A program made the translations under genes and the position numbers. The notes beneath the pieces are model-generated. The model saw only the letters and a list, made by a program, of their open reading frames with translations, was not told the origin of the DNA and did no database searches. From an uncultured Pseudomonadota bacterium (GTDB taxonomy: Bacteria; Pseudomonadota; Alphaproteobacteria; RF32; CAG-239): a stretch of 54,437 bases of DNA. The stretch spans positions 1 to 54,437 of the forward strand of contig CADBEI010000025.1 in assembly GCA_902793695.1 (NCBI GenBank), given 5' to 3'. Shown here piece after piece: positions 1 to 7,361 of this stretch. The first letter of the stretch is position 1, and every line of letters starts with the position of its first letter.

Positions 1-43
1 TGAGGAAGGCAACACCGCTCCGGAAATGACGGAAGCCGAATAA
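1..43 (+). CDS. C-terminal end of an unidentified protein (partial)
   Basis: An open frame enters from the left edge in the frame starting at base 2 and stops with TAA at 41-43, giving the acidic tail EEGNTAPEMTEAE. A good terminator follows 24 bases later, which supports this being a real gene end. The part visible is too short to assign a function. Confidence 0.6.
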   Translation, partial: EEGNTAPEMTEAE

Positions 44-66
44 TTCCTTTCTGACTAAACACAAGA

Positions 67-102
67 AACTCCCGAGATGCTTTTATTCTCGGGAGTTTTT
101 TT
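67..102 (+). terminator. Rho-independent terminator
   Basis: A perfect 11-bp stem (67-77 with 87-97, AACTCCCGAGA) with a 9-base loop is followed by a run of T. It lies just after the stop codon of the partial gene at the left edge and should end that transcript. Confidence 0.85.
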
Positions 103-121
103 AATGATTATTGTGTATTTT

Positions 122-562
122 CTTGTCGAACCAACTTTTTCATTGCTTCAAATCCGCCACCTCGCAGATACAAAAAAACCTCCCGCAAGGGGAGGCGGCC
201 GGATTGTCCTTCGGGCATAAATGCCCTCACGACCTGCGTCGCCTATCAGCTGAAGCTGACCGGCATACTTCCGTCTGCCGGCGGCTCCTTGTCGAACCAA
301 CTTTTTCGTTGCTTCAAATCCGCCACCTCGCAGATACAAAAAAACCTCCCGCAAGGGGAGGTTCTTCCGTATTTGGTAGCGAGGGTCGGATTGTTCCGCT
401 GCGCGTTTCCTTCGCGCTCAACGGCTTACGCCTTATTCGCTTGGCGTCAAACCCTCGAAATCCGGCTCCGCCGTCTTTACGTTGGTTCTCATCCGCCACC
501 TCGCAGATACAAAAAACCTCCCGCAAGGGGAGGCTTTTTTGTATCTGGTAGCGAGGGTCGGA
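122..562. repeat. Array of terminator / tRNA-3'-end palindromic repeats
   Basis: A 74-bp unit occurs at 122-195 and 288-361 (one difference), and its right part recurs at 491-533. Each ends in a terminator hairpin CCTCCC-GCAA-GGGGAGG. Beside the hairpins lie direct copies of the tRNA-Met 3' end (374-392, 546-562) and a degenerate inverted copy (492-511), so 492-562 is one long imperfect palindrome centred on the hairpin. GC-rich filler separates the units. Open frames across this stretch are repetitive and I judge them non-coding. The same architecture recurs at 37526-37791 beside another tRNA gene. Confidence 0.75.
546..562. other. Left attachment site (attL-like) of the integrative element
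   Basis: The 17 bases TGGTAGCGAGGGTCGGA are identical to the 3' end of the tRNA-Met gene (7362-7378) and in the same orientation. This is the pattern left when a tyrosine integrase inserts DNA at a tRNA 3' end. A third copy at 374-392 (19 matching bases) sits outside the element and may be an older site or part of the repeat array. Confidence 0.75.
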
Positions 563-1263
563 AGCACCGAATCTAAAACTCTAACATATTGAAAATACTA
601 AATTATTGCCTCAAAAACTTGCCAATAAATGAATTTTTAATGTAACTGTGTTGAGTCGCTTATAATCCTTATAAATACTGGTGTCAAGCAATTTCTACCG
701 CTCAATAAAATGTGTTGATAATTCAATCACTTGTATAATACAATAACTTATTGATTATTCATTATATTTTTAATGATTGCCCGCAACGCTGATTTTTGTT
801 GGTAAAGCACATAAAAATTCCACCGTTTTTGGATTGTTTCTGGTATGAGATTTTTAAAATTCAATTTTTTGCTCCAATTCTAATAAATACTTTTAGAAGT
901 TGTAATAAAAGACTCTATGTGAAAAACTTTATGATTAAAAAACTCTATGATTTAGAACCCTACAATAAAAACTTTATTATCTGAACTTTTTGAATTTTAG
1001 CACTTGATATTATTATGAACCAGCAACAATGGAATTATGGAGCATTAACATCCTCTGTAATTTTGATGTTAAGGGCGGTATATTTTAGGAATTCCACGCT
1101 CTTGTTGCTTTTGAAATATTACTGATACTGAATGTTGAATAACTACTTTATCAGTAATCCCACACTTACATTTTAATCCGCTGATACCAAAGGTTAAAAA
1201 CTAACCTTATGATTTAGCATTATTTACAATAAACACCCCTATAAACAATTAAAGGAGAGAATT
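563..1263. other. Gene-free AT-rich stretch inside the element
   Basis: No convincing gene is seen in about 700 bases. A 62-codon frame at 796-984 has no ribosome binding site and looks accidental. The stretch lies between the left attachment site and the Rep-like gene, so it could hold that protein's promoter or an origin, but I see no clear iteron set or nick site. The end (1252-1260) holds the binding site for the next gene. Confidence 0.4.
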
Positions 1264-1803
1264 ATGAAGATATTTAAAAACAGAATCACACAAGAAACAC
1301 CTAATAAAATGAGGAAGATGAAATCATTATGGATTGGTAATATGGATAAAGAAATGATTGGAAATACACCATATGGATTATATGCTTTATCATTACACCC
1401 GAATCAATATGTTGATGAAATTGAATTGGAAAAAACATTTAAATCCATATTATCACACTATTACCATTGGAAATATGGAAGTAAATGGAGAACATTAACC
1501 AATATTCAGAATTGGTTTGAGGGAGTTATTGAAACACAGCAACATAATTGCCCTCATATTCATCTAACAATTTACCAATTTGATATAGCAGAAGTATCCA
1601 TTTTTGTAAGTTATATAAAGGAAATGATGAAATCCATATATCATAAAACCACATACCGAGTTAAAAAGGTCTATGATATAAAAAAATGGAATAAATACAC
1701 TTCTCCCGAAAAATCTGAAAAGGATACTTATAAAACCAAGAGGAGAATTACTCCACCGCTCTATATATCCAGTGAATTATTCGGAGCGAGATATTCTGAA
1801 TAA
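1264..1803 (+). CDS. Small HUH-endonuclease (Rep-like) protein, putative
   Basis: This is a 179-residue protein that starts after a strong AAAGGAGAG site. Residues 86-104 contain the pattern G-V-I-E ... P-H-I-H-L-T-I, matching the two-histidine metal motif (H98, H100) of rolling-circle replication initiators. An upstream strand at about 38-45 (LYALSLHP) could be motif 1. Y145 within KYTSPEK could be the nicking tyrosine of motif 3, although the spacing is not canonical. Such enzymes nick one DNA strand and attach through tyrosine. The location at the left end of an integrated element, with an integrase at the other end, fits a replication initiator. No helicase domain is present. A transposase of similar fold is an alternative. 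Confidence 0.5.
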   Translation: MKIFKNRITQETPNKMRKMKSLWIGNMDKEMIGNTPYGLYALSLHPNQYVDEIELEKTFKSILSHYYHWKYGSKWRTLTNIQNWFEGVIETQQHNCPHIHLTIYQFDIAEVSIFVSYIKEMMKSIYHKTTYRVKKVYDIKKWNKYTSPEKSEKDTYKTKRRITPPLYISSELFGARYSE

Positions 1804-1839
1804 AAAAAAGTGCTATCAACAACAATGCTGATAGCACTT
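1802..1839 (-). terminator. Terminator hairpin acting on the minus strand
   Basis: A perfect 11-bp stem (1808-1818 with 1829-1839, AAGTGCTATCA) has the T run on its minus-strand side (the A run at 1802-1809 of the plus strand). It would end a leftward transcript coming from the gene-free stretch to its right, or act as a 3' end for the Rep-like gene. Confidence 0.65.
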
Positions 1840-1947
1840 CCTGCTTGCCCGAATATGGACTACTTCCCATATTGATTGTAGTTGCAGATTCACGGGAGCA
1901 TCATTTTGAATAAAAATCAACCATAAAATTATACCTTCGGGATAACT
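1840..1947. other. Gene-free segment between two terminators, small RNA candidate
   Basis: This 108-base stretch has no open frame and lies between hairpins at 1808-1839 and 1948-1984 whose T runs both face outward. It contains a further hairpin, AATATGG paired with CCATATT at about 1853-1871. The arrangement would suit a short RNA made in either direction, for example a counter-transcript. No promoter is clear enough to name. Confidence 0.3.
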
Positions 1948-1984
1948 AAAAATGCTACTGAACATTAATCAGTAGCATTTTTTT
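1948..1984 (+). terminator. Rho-independent terminator (bidirectional)
   Basis: A 12 to 14-bp stem (AAAATGCTACTGA, 1949-1961, with 1969-1981) carries T runs on both strands. It insulates the ankyrin gene from anything transcribed to its left. Confidence 0.7.
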
Positions 1985-2076
1985 GAAGGATAAGAACTTC
2001 AACTATTATTTATCATCATTTTGAGTGAATCCCTGATAAATATTTTTGTATAAAAAATTTTTAAGAGGATAAGAAG

Positions 2077-2505
2077 ATGATTAAGAAAAGAAATACCCAT
2101 AAAAATATCTATAAATTGAATCAATTAAACACTGCCATTGTAATAAATGATATGAATACCATTATGGAATTATTGGAGAATAACATTGATTTGAATGCTC
2201 CTGATGCTCACGGATGGTATCCAATGATGTATGCTTGTGAATATGGTAATGTAGAGGTAATGAATGTGCTGATACATAAAGGAGCAACACCTAATGTAAT
2301 AGATTTAAGAACAGGTTATTCATTACTGATGAAATTACTATCCAAGAAGTATTATCCCAACAGATATTTGATGATTAAATTGTTATTACAACACGGAATT
2401 GATGTTAATATAATTGGTAATGATGGTAAAACTGCACTTTATTTAGCAAGATTAAATCATCCAAGATATCAAAATATGTTAAAAAGATATGGGGGAGAAT
2501 TTTAA
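2077..2505 (+). CDS. Ankyrin-repeat protein carried by the element
   Basis: The protein has 142 residues and follows an AGAGGATAAG binding site. From about residue 25 to the end it is made of ankyrin repeats, with recognisable pieces such as DLNAPDAHGWYPMMYACEYG, MNVLIHKGATPN and GIDVNIIGNDGKTALYLA. There is no signal peptide or membrane segment, so the protein should be cytoplasmic and bind a protein partner. A second, longer ankyrin protein of the chromosome (52140-52874) differs in having a membrane anchor. The role in the element is unknown; host interaction or immunity are possible but not shown. Confidence 0.8.
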   Translation: MIKKRNTHKNIYKLNQLNTAIVINDMNTIMELLENNIDLNAPDAHGWYPMMYACEYGNVEVMNVLIHKGATPNVIDLRTGYSLLMKLLSKKYYPNRYLMIKLLLQHGIDVNIIGNDGKTALYLARLNHPRYQNMLKRYGGEF

Positions 2506-2515
2506 GATGAAAGAT

Positions 2516-2572
2516 GAGTAATCAGATGATTCTAATATATCCTTATTCATTCAATATATCATCTGGTTACTC
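2516..2572. terminator. Long hairpin between convergent genes
   Basis: GAGTAATCAGATGAT (2516-2530) pairs with 2558-2572 over 15 positions with one G-T pair and a 27-base loop. It lies between the ends of the ankyrin gene and the small minus-strand gene. There is no strong T run, so termination is probable but not certain. Confidence 0.45.
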
Positions 2573-2591
2573 TAATCATTTATAAAAAATC

Positions 2592-2768
2592 TCAATCCTT
2601 CTTTAAGGTAACATAAACCTCATATAATCCACCGGCAGAACGGAGGATTCTTTTGCTTTGTTGCTTATTCTCATTACCAGAATAAGGAAGTGACATCAAT
2701 TTATCATGTAATCTTTTAACTGTATCAGCAATTTTTTGTAATTCTTTCTCAATATTATCTTCTTTCAT
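2592..2768 (-). CDS. Small hypothetical protein, 58 residues
   Basis: This short frame has an AAAGGA binding site about ten bases before its ATG and ends just before the inter-gene hairpin. The protein begins MKEDNIEKELQKIADTVKRL, is predicted helical and charged in its first half, and has a C-terminal stretch RILRSAGGLYEVYVTLKK that looks like a beta-strand. No family is recognised. It is short enough to be missed by automatic callers, but the binding site and codon pattern support it. Confidence 0.55.
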   Translation of the reverse strand: MKEDNIEKELQKIADTVKRLHDKLMSLPYSGNENKQQSKRILRSAGGLYEVYVTLKKD

Positions 2769-2870
2769 CTTAAAATCCTTTGTTATAGATATTTATTGGA
2801 TATAAAAATAATGCTGCAGTAATTACATTCGGCATTATTTAATATTTGCTCACCAATTTTTCTTTGAATC

Positions 2871-3512
2871 TCAATGTTTTCGGAGATATTTTTTATAACC
2901 GCTTGGGATAGTTTTATCCAACTCCTTAAATCTTTCAGATATTATATCATCTACATAAGCATCATATATTTTACAATAATCCTTTTTCGTACCAGAAGGT
3001 TCTGTTTTTAAAAAGAGTAAGAAGTCATTCTCAGTAAAACGCTTTAATTGTTGTACTGTAATTTCTTTTGTTTTTTGTAACAAAAGTTTAGATTGCTCTT
3101 TCTTTAATCCTTGTTGATTGAAGAATTCCATATATTCCTCATCTAAGTCATAATCTGTTTTATAAGAATTTATTTCTCTAATATACTTTTCTGGTACATA
3201 ACCTGTAGGCATACAAAATTCTTTTAGTATATCTGCCTGCATAAAAAATCCCATCGGAGCAGTAATCGTAACTATTTCACTATTTTTAAGCTTCGTACCA
3301 ACATAATTATGTAATTCCTCTGTGTTGTTAAATTTACCTAATTCATTATTCAGATCTGCAGATAGAGAATCAACTATATTTTGGTCACTTTGTTGTCTCA
3401 TGCTTGATGATATAGGGTTTAATATTGTACCAACTACACTTTTTGTAATTATGGCAATAACAATAATAGCAAAAATATATAGTACTTTGATACCTTTATT
3501 ATTTTCTTTCAT
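2871..3512 (-). CDS. Membrane-anchored hypothetical protein
   Basis: The protein has 213 residues with one N-terminal membrane segment (about residues 9-30, VLYIFAIIVIAIITKSVVG). A long hydrophilic, Lys/Glu-rich domain follows that should lie outside the cytoplasmic membrane. It holds only two cysteines (in EFCMPTG and DYCKIYD), which could form a disulfide. The gene starts three bases after the stop of the gene at 3516-3995, whose last codons contain its GGAG site, so the two are co-translated. No family is recognised; possible roles are a surface or immunity factor of the element. Confidence 0.6.
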   Translation of the reverse strand: MKENNKGIKVLYIFAIIVIAIITKSVVGTILNPISSSMRQQSDQNIVDSLSADLNNELGKFNNTEELHNYVGTKLKNSEIVTITAPMGFFMQADILKEFCMPTGYVPEKYIREINSYKTDYDLDEEYMEFFNQQGLKKEQSKLLLQKTKEITVQQLKRFTENDFLLFLKTEPSGTKKDYCKIYDAYVDDIISERFKELDKTIPSGYKKYLRKH

Positions 3513-3515
3513 ACA

Positions 3516-3995
3516 TTACTCCGTATTTTTCTTGTTTTGAATATTAATATCTAATTTCCCATATTTTCTTTCAGCTTCTTCCAACCCAAACCGTTCAATT
3601 TCATCTCTACATACAAAACCAGCCATCTCAACAAAAAGTTCTTTAGTCTGAGCGTTAGCTTCTTTATTATCTGTAGTCATTATTTGCTCGTAATTTTCTT
3701 TTGCCTCGTCATTACTCAATAACTCTCTTAATTTACTAGGGATACATTTACAAACATAAGTCCGCATAATAACTTCTGTCATTGTATAGGTTTCGCCTTT
3801 ATGTAAAGATTTTTTTTTGCAATATTCTTCTGTTTGATTATCATCACCAAAAAGATATGTATAAAATTTCTCAGTAGATGTAATATTCTCCTGTTTTCTC
3901 TGATAGTATTCTTCTCCCTTATATATGGCGTACCCCAATAAAATTCCTATACACAAGCAACACATTGATAATATGTAGGCATTTTTTCTTTCCAT
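3516..3995 (-). CDS. Membrane-anchored hypothetical protein with cysteines
   Basis: The protein has 159 residues with an N-terminal membrane anchor (about 7-26, including MCCLCIGILLGYAIY). The rest is extracytoplasmic and includes cysteine pairs (EEYCKKK, TYVCKCIPSK, FVCRDE). It is the first gene of a two-gene unit with 2871-3512 and is preceded by a GGGAGCAAACA binding site. No family is recognised. A pair of anchored proteins with oxidisable cysteines suggests they may meet each other or an outside target; this is inference. Confidence 0.6.
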   Translation of the reverse strand: MERKNAYILSMCCLCIGILLGYAIYKGEEYYQRKQENITSTEKFYTYLFGDDNQTEEYCKKKSLHKGETYTMTEVIMRTYVCKCIPSKLRELLSNDEAKENYEQIMTTDNKEANAQTKELFVEMAGFVCRDEIERFGLEEAERKYGKLDINIQNKKNTE

Positions 3996-4140
3996 TGTTT
4001 GCTCCCTAAAGTATTATTATAAATTCTGAACTTTTACATTCTATAGAAGTTTATCAAAAAAATAAAAAAAATCAAGGATGCAATTATGTATTTTGATGTA
4101 ACATAAATTTATCAAAATAAAGATAACATAATGCTGTCGT

Positions 4141-4704
4141 TTATTGTTTATCCTCAATATTCTTCAAATAACTATATACCGTAGGTCTGCTGATATGTAA
4201 TTCTTTTGCTATTTTGGTTAATGAATAATGTTTAGCATACATATCATTCAGTATTTTTGCCTGCTCATCTGATAATTTTTTCTTGCCACCTTTGTATTTT
4301 CCCTTACTTTTAGCAATAGCAACACCTTCTCTAACTCTGCTTGCTATTAACTCACGCTCCATTTCAGCAACTGCTCCAATCATTGTAAGCATTAATTTTT
4401 GCACCGGGTCATTGGTATTGCTGTTAAATGTCAAATTCTCTTTCTTAAAATGAATTGTAGCACCTTTTTTGGTGATTGTATCAACCAATTCTAATAAATC
4501 TCTGGTATTTCTTGCCAATCTATCCATTGAATGAACTTCTATAATGTCATTTTCTCTAATGATATCCAACATTAGTAGTAATTGAGGTCTATCTGTATTC
4601 TTACCAGATAATTTATCTTCAAATATTCTATCATAATCCGTATCAACTAATTGTCTTTGAGTATTTTGATGAATTGTTGATGTCCTGCAATATAAAATTT
4701 TCAT
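4141..4704 (-). CDS. Serine recombinase (resolvase/invertase family)
   Basis: At 187 residues this matches the length of small resolvases and invertases. The N-terminal catalytic domain opens with YCRTSTIHQ, giving nucleophile S9 with R7 beside it. The motif DRLARN and the region AVAEMERELIASRVREG follow, both typical of the family. A C-terminal helix-turn-helix (about 158-178, LTKIAKELHISRPTVYSYL) binds DNA. Enzymes of this type resolve multimers or invert segments. The divergent intergenic region is full of TTTTACA boxes, which may be its recombination or operator site. Its GGAG site is well placed. Confidence 0.9.
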   Translation of the reverse strand: MKILYCRTSTIHQNTQRQLVDTDYDRIFEDKLSGKNTDRPQLLLMLDIIRENDIIEVHSMDRLARNTRDLLELVDTITKKGATIHFKKENLTFNSNTNDPVQKLMLTMIGAVAEMERELIASRVREGVAIAKSKGKYKGGKKKLSDEQAKILNDMYAKHYSLTKIAKELHISRPTVYSYLKNIEDKQ

Positions 4705-4721
4705 TTCACATTCTCCATAAA

Positions 4722-4903
4722 TTGTAAAGTTATTATTGTTATACTTTACAAATTGTAAAATGTCAATATGTTTATATGTATATTTTACACTTTTTATATG
4801 TTATTTTTACATTTTATAACACTTAATCCTAACAATAGTTAGATTTTACACACATTTAGCATACATTTTACATAATTCTTGTGAGTAATTTTACATTTTT
4901 ACA
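4722..4903. promoter_or_regulatory. TTTTACA box array, possible recombination or operator site
   Basis: TTTTACA occurs at 4783, 4805, 4844, 4866, 4889 and 4897. CTTTACA is at 4744, and inverted copies TGTAAA are at 4723 and 4754. Several neighbouring boxes are 22 or 23 bases apart, two helical turns. The array fills the gap between the serine recombinase gene and the divergent gene at 4993. This is what a res-type site or a cooperative repressor site would look like. AT-richness alone could give some copies, so the regular spacing is the main support. Confidence 0.5.
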
Positions 4904-4992
4904 GGATTAAATTATACTTTTGATATAAAAAATAGATATTGGAATATACTTCCAATACAATTTTTTATAAATTAACAATAAAGGAGGCACAA

Positions 4993-5421
4993 ATGAGCAA
5001 CACTTCAAATACAAATAATAACGGTTCTTATATAAAATTAGAGTTCTCTGGTTTTGATCCAAATGTCCAGAAAACCAATGCTTTCAATAAAAAAATCGCT
5101 GATATTAAAAGTAAAATATCTTCAAGCATTACTAAAAACATAAATTATGAGAATGGTAAATCCAATATTACCAATGCTTTTAAGATTCTGGAAGATACTG
5201 ATGGTTATACCGTGATTACACTTCGTTGCGGGGCTAATAAAGTTATGCAGAATACTATTCCAGCAAACCAATATAATCATATTCAAATTCTTCAATCATT
5301 GCAAGGAATGCTTGAACACGGGGATTTTGATGATGATATTGTAAAATATGCTAATAGGAGCAACACTAAAAAAACTAAAAAGAGCAAATCAACCAAATCT
5401 AAAAAAGCATCTGCTGAATAA
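4993..5421 (+). CDS. Hypothetical protein with Lys-rich tail
   Basis: I choose the ATG at 4993 because it follows a perfect AAGGAGG; the frame is open further up to 4939. The 142-residue product has an Asn/Ser/Thr-rich start, a middle part with alternating strands (GYTVITLRCGANKV), and a very basic tail KKTKKSKSTKSKKASAE. Such a tail suggests contact with nucleic acid. It is divergent from the recombinase gene across the TTTTACA boxes and could be an accessory DNA-binding protein. The family is not recognised. Confidence 0.6.
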   Translation: MSNTSNTNNNGSYIKLEFSGFDPNVQKTNAFNKKIADIKSKISSSITKNINYENGKSNITNAFKILEDTDGYTVITLRCGANKVMQNTIPANQYNHIQILQSLQGMLEHGDFDDDIVKYANRSNTKKTKKSKSTKSKKASAE

Positions 5422-5439
5422 TTTTAGATGATGTTGTAA

Positions 5440-5469
5440 AAAAAAGGGAGTTTATGACTCCCTTTTTTT
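5440..5469. terminator. Bidirectional terminator
   Basis: A perfect stem AAAAAGGGAGT (5441-5451) pairs with 5457-5467 and has a 5-base loop and T runs on both strands. It separates the convergent Lys-rich protein gene and the integrase gene. Confidence 0.85.
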
Positions 5470-7240
5470 AATCGGTCTGATTCATTTCCTTTATTTTTTC
5501 CAAGTTTTCATTAAGGAATGGATAATCCAATTTACAAATTTCTTCATAAAGAGTTTTTAATGGAACTTTTCCAGCATATACTTTCTGTCCTACATCTGTC
5601 CCTGTCCAACCACATAATTCATTTTGATATTCCAATGGAACTTTACAATCACGGAGGTATGTTTTAACAGTATGTCTGAATGAATGGAATACTTTGCTCC
5701 GAGTCTTAAATCCAATTTCTTTTAAATATCTGCCAAACCAAGCACTAAGTGAATGAGCATAATGATTCTTTTTACTGTATTCCAACTTAAAAAATAATCT
5801 GTCTTTCTTATTTTTCCTAACATCTCTCAAATAATCTATTAACCCAAATTCAACTAATTTAGGATGAATAGGGATAATTCTTCTGGATTGTTTATTCTTC
5901 AAATGCTGGTCTGGTCTTGTATCAGTCAATTCAAAATACCAGATTCTGCTTGGGTCATACTTAACATCATCACAATAGAGTTGGCAAATCTCATTTAATC
6001 TCATACCTGTATATAGAGCAATTAAAGGAATCCAAAATCTTGCTGAATGATAAATGTGTTTCCGATTCGGGTAAGTAGTAGGATTGAATATTGCTTTCAA
6101 CTCATCTGTGGTAAATTCTTCAACCTTAATTTTTTCATGTCGGGTAGGTATATCAAAGTCATCACTAAAATTTTCTTTTATGCAGTGTCTTTTTCTGCAA
6201 AATGTCAAAAATTCCTTAAATGTCTGGAGATATTTTTTCACGGTTGTTTTAGAGATTTTCACATAATCATTACCTTCTTTAACAACCTTGCTTAAATCTT
6301 TTTTCTTACAATGTGCCTGCCATCTTCTTGGTAACTGATGAATCCAGTTGGATATATTGAAGCAATCATCATAGGTAACGGTTTCAACATATTCCTTTTC
6401 CAGTATTGTAAAAATAGCATCCAAGCATACTTCATTCTCTCTTATGGAATTATCATCAATATTATTGTTCCGTTTTACCTGTGATAGTTCCTTAAATAAC
6501 TTCTTCCAAGAGGTTTTATTGCTCTCTTGTGCTGCTTTATTCTTTTCTTCATCAAGGAGTTTCAAGCATCTTTTAATGCGTGGATTCATACCGTGATTCC
6601 AACTTTCATCATTAACAACCGTTTCGGTTTTATCCTTGACATACTTATCCAACCCTTTTAGAGCAGTTCTGGTATTTTTAACCCAATCAGCAGGTTTAGA
6701 ATAATCCTTAATGATAGCAATATCCTCAGAATCCAACCTACCTATCAGTTGAGTCGTTTTATAATGGGTTTCCCGTTTATTCTTAATCTCCTCAAAATAA
6801 TTTCTAATGTAAAGTTCAACACATTTCAATTCTGGGGTTTCATTAGGATTTTTACATTCTTGCTTTGCTTGCTCCATATGCCTTGAAGAATTTACAAGCA
6901 GATTCTCGGTATCAAAATTTCCGTCAGCAATATCGTCATATTTATTTTCAAATGTGCTCTCAATCAACTTCAAATGATGAATTACCAACTTATCAATATC
7001 ACCATCATCAAGTATTAAAGTGCCATTTTCAATTCTCATTTTTATTGCTCTTAAAAAGTTAATCCTACAATCAACTTTATAAGACTCTTTTCTCACTTTT
7101 TCCAGTGCTTCGTTATAGTTATTCGTTTTCAGGGAATAAATATACTCGTTTCTATGTGCTAAATCCCTTAATTCATCAGGGATTCGTGCCCTAATGTAGT
7201 ATGTAGCATTCCTTCTTACCAATCTGTTGTGCCCGTTCAT
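5468..7240 (-). CDS. Tyrosine-type site-specific integrase
   Basis: This is a 590-residue, phage-type integrase. The N-terminal part (LVRRNATYYIRARIPDELR) resembles the leading domain of long proteobacterial integrases. The C-terminal catalytic domain shows the arginine in TGMRLNEICQL (about R414), the H-x-x-R box HSFRHTVKTYL (about R522) and the nucleophile tyrosine in GQKVYAG (about Y554). It should recombine the element with the 3' end of the adjacent tRNA-Met gene, which lies about 120 bases upstream of its start. The gene points away from the tRNA. A helix-rich middle section makes it longer than the usual 400 residues. Confidence 0.93.
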   Translation of the reverse strand: MNGHNRLVRRNATYYIRARIPDELRDLAHRNEYIYSLKTNNYNEALEKVRKESYKVDCRINFLRAIKMRIENGTLILDDGDIDKLVIHHLKLIESTFENKYDDIADGNFDTENLLVNSSRHMEQAKQECKNPNETPELKCVELYIRNYFEEIKNKRETHYKTTQLIGRLDSEDIAIIKDYSKPADWVKNTRTALKGLDKYVKDKTETVVNDESWNHGMNPRIKRCLKLLDEEKNKAAQESNKTSWKKLFKELSQVKRNNNIDDNSIRENEVCLDAIFTILEKEYVETVTYDDCFNISNWIHQLPRRWQAHCKKKDLSKVVKEGNDYVKISKTTVKKYLQTFKEFLTFCRKRHCIKENFSDDFDIPTRHEKIKVEEFTTDELKAIFNPTTYPNRKHIYHSARFWIPLIALYTGMRLNEICQLYCDDVKYDPSRIWYFELTDTRPDQHLKNKQSRRIIPIHPKLVEFGLIDYLRDVRKNKKDRLFFKLEYSKKNHYAHSLSAWFGRYLKEIGFKTRSKVFHSFRHTVKTYLRDCKVPLEYQNELCGWTGTDVGQKVYAGKVPLKTLYEEICKLDYPFLNENLEKIKEMNQTD

Positions 7241-7254
7241 TGCTTTCTGATGCC

Positions 7255-7277
7255 TTGTGTAACAGTGTTGTGTAACA
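7255..7277. repeat. Direct repeat TTGTGTAACA upstream of integrase
   Basis: TTGTGTAACA occurs at 7255-7264 and again at 7268-7277, a 13-base period, between the integrase start and the attachment site. Arm-type integrase binding sites are often short direct repeats at this place, so this is a candidate arm site. Confidence 0.35.
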
Positions 7278-7320
7278 CCTGCAAAAATCCATCTTTCAAG
7301 GTAATTTTTTAGGGGGTGAA

Positions 7321-7356
7321 TAAAAAAATAACTCCTAACTTCAATAAGTTAGGAGT
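7321..7356 (-). terminator. Terminator of the tRNA-Met transcript, brought by the element
   Basis: A perfect 11-bp stem (7331-7341 with 7346-7356) with a CAAT loop has its T run on the minus strand. It lies immediately after the 3' end of tRNA-Met on that strand, inside the element. The terminator that would have followed the tRNA before insertion is the CCTCCC hairpin near 509-540. Confidence 0.85.
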
Positions 7357-7361
7357 ATGAA

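Noticed and set aside
122..533. Repeat array that might be a CRISPR
   Set aside because: Only two full copies and one partial copy occur, units are 74 bp and contain terminators and tRNA ends, spacer lengths differ and no cas gene is near.
111..576. Overlapping open frames in the left repeat array
   Set aside because: Their products are repetitive translations of terminator and tRNA-end repeats; none has a sensible binding site.
796..984. Open frame of 62 codons
   Set aside because: It has no ribosome binding site and its composition is that of the AT-rich gap; a chance frame is more likely.
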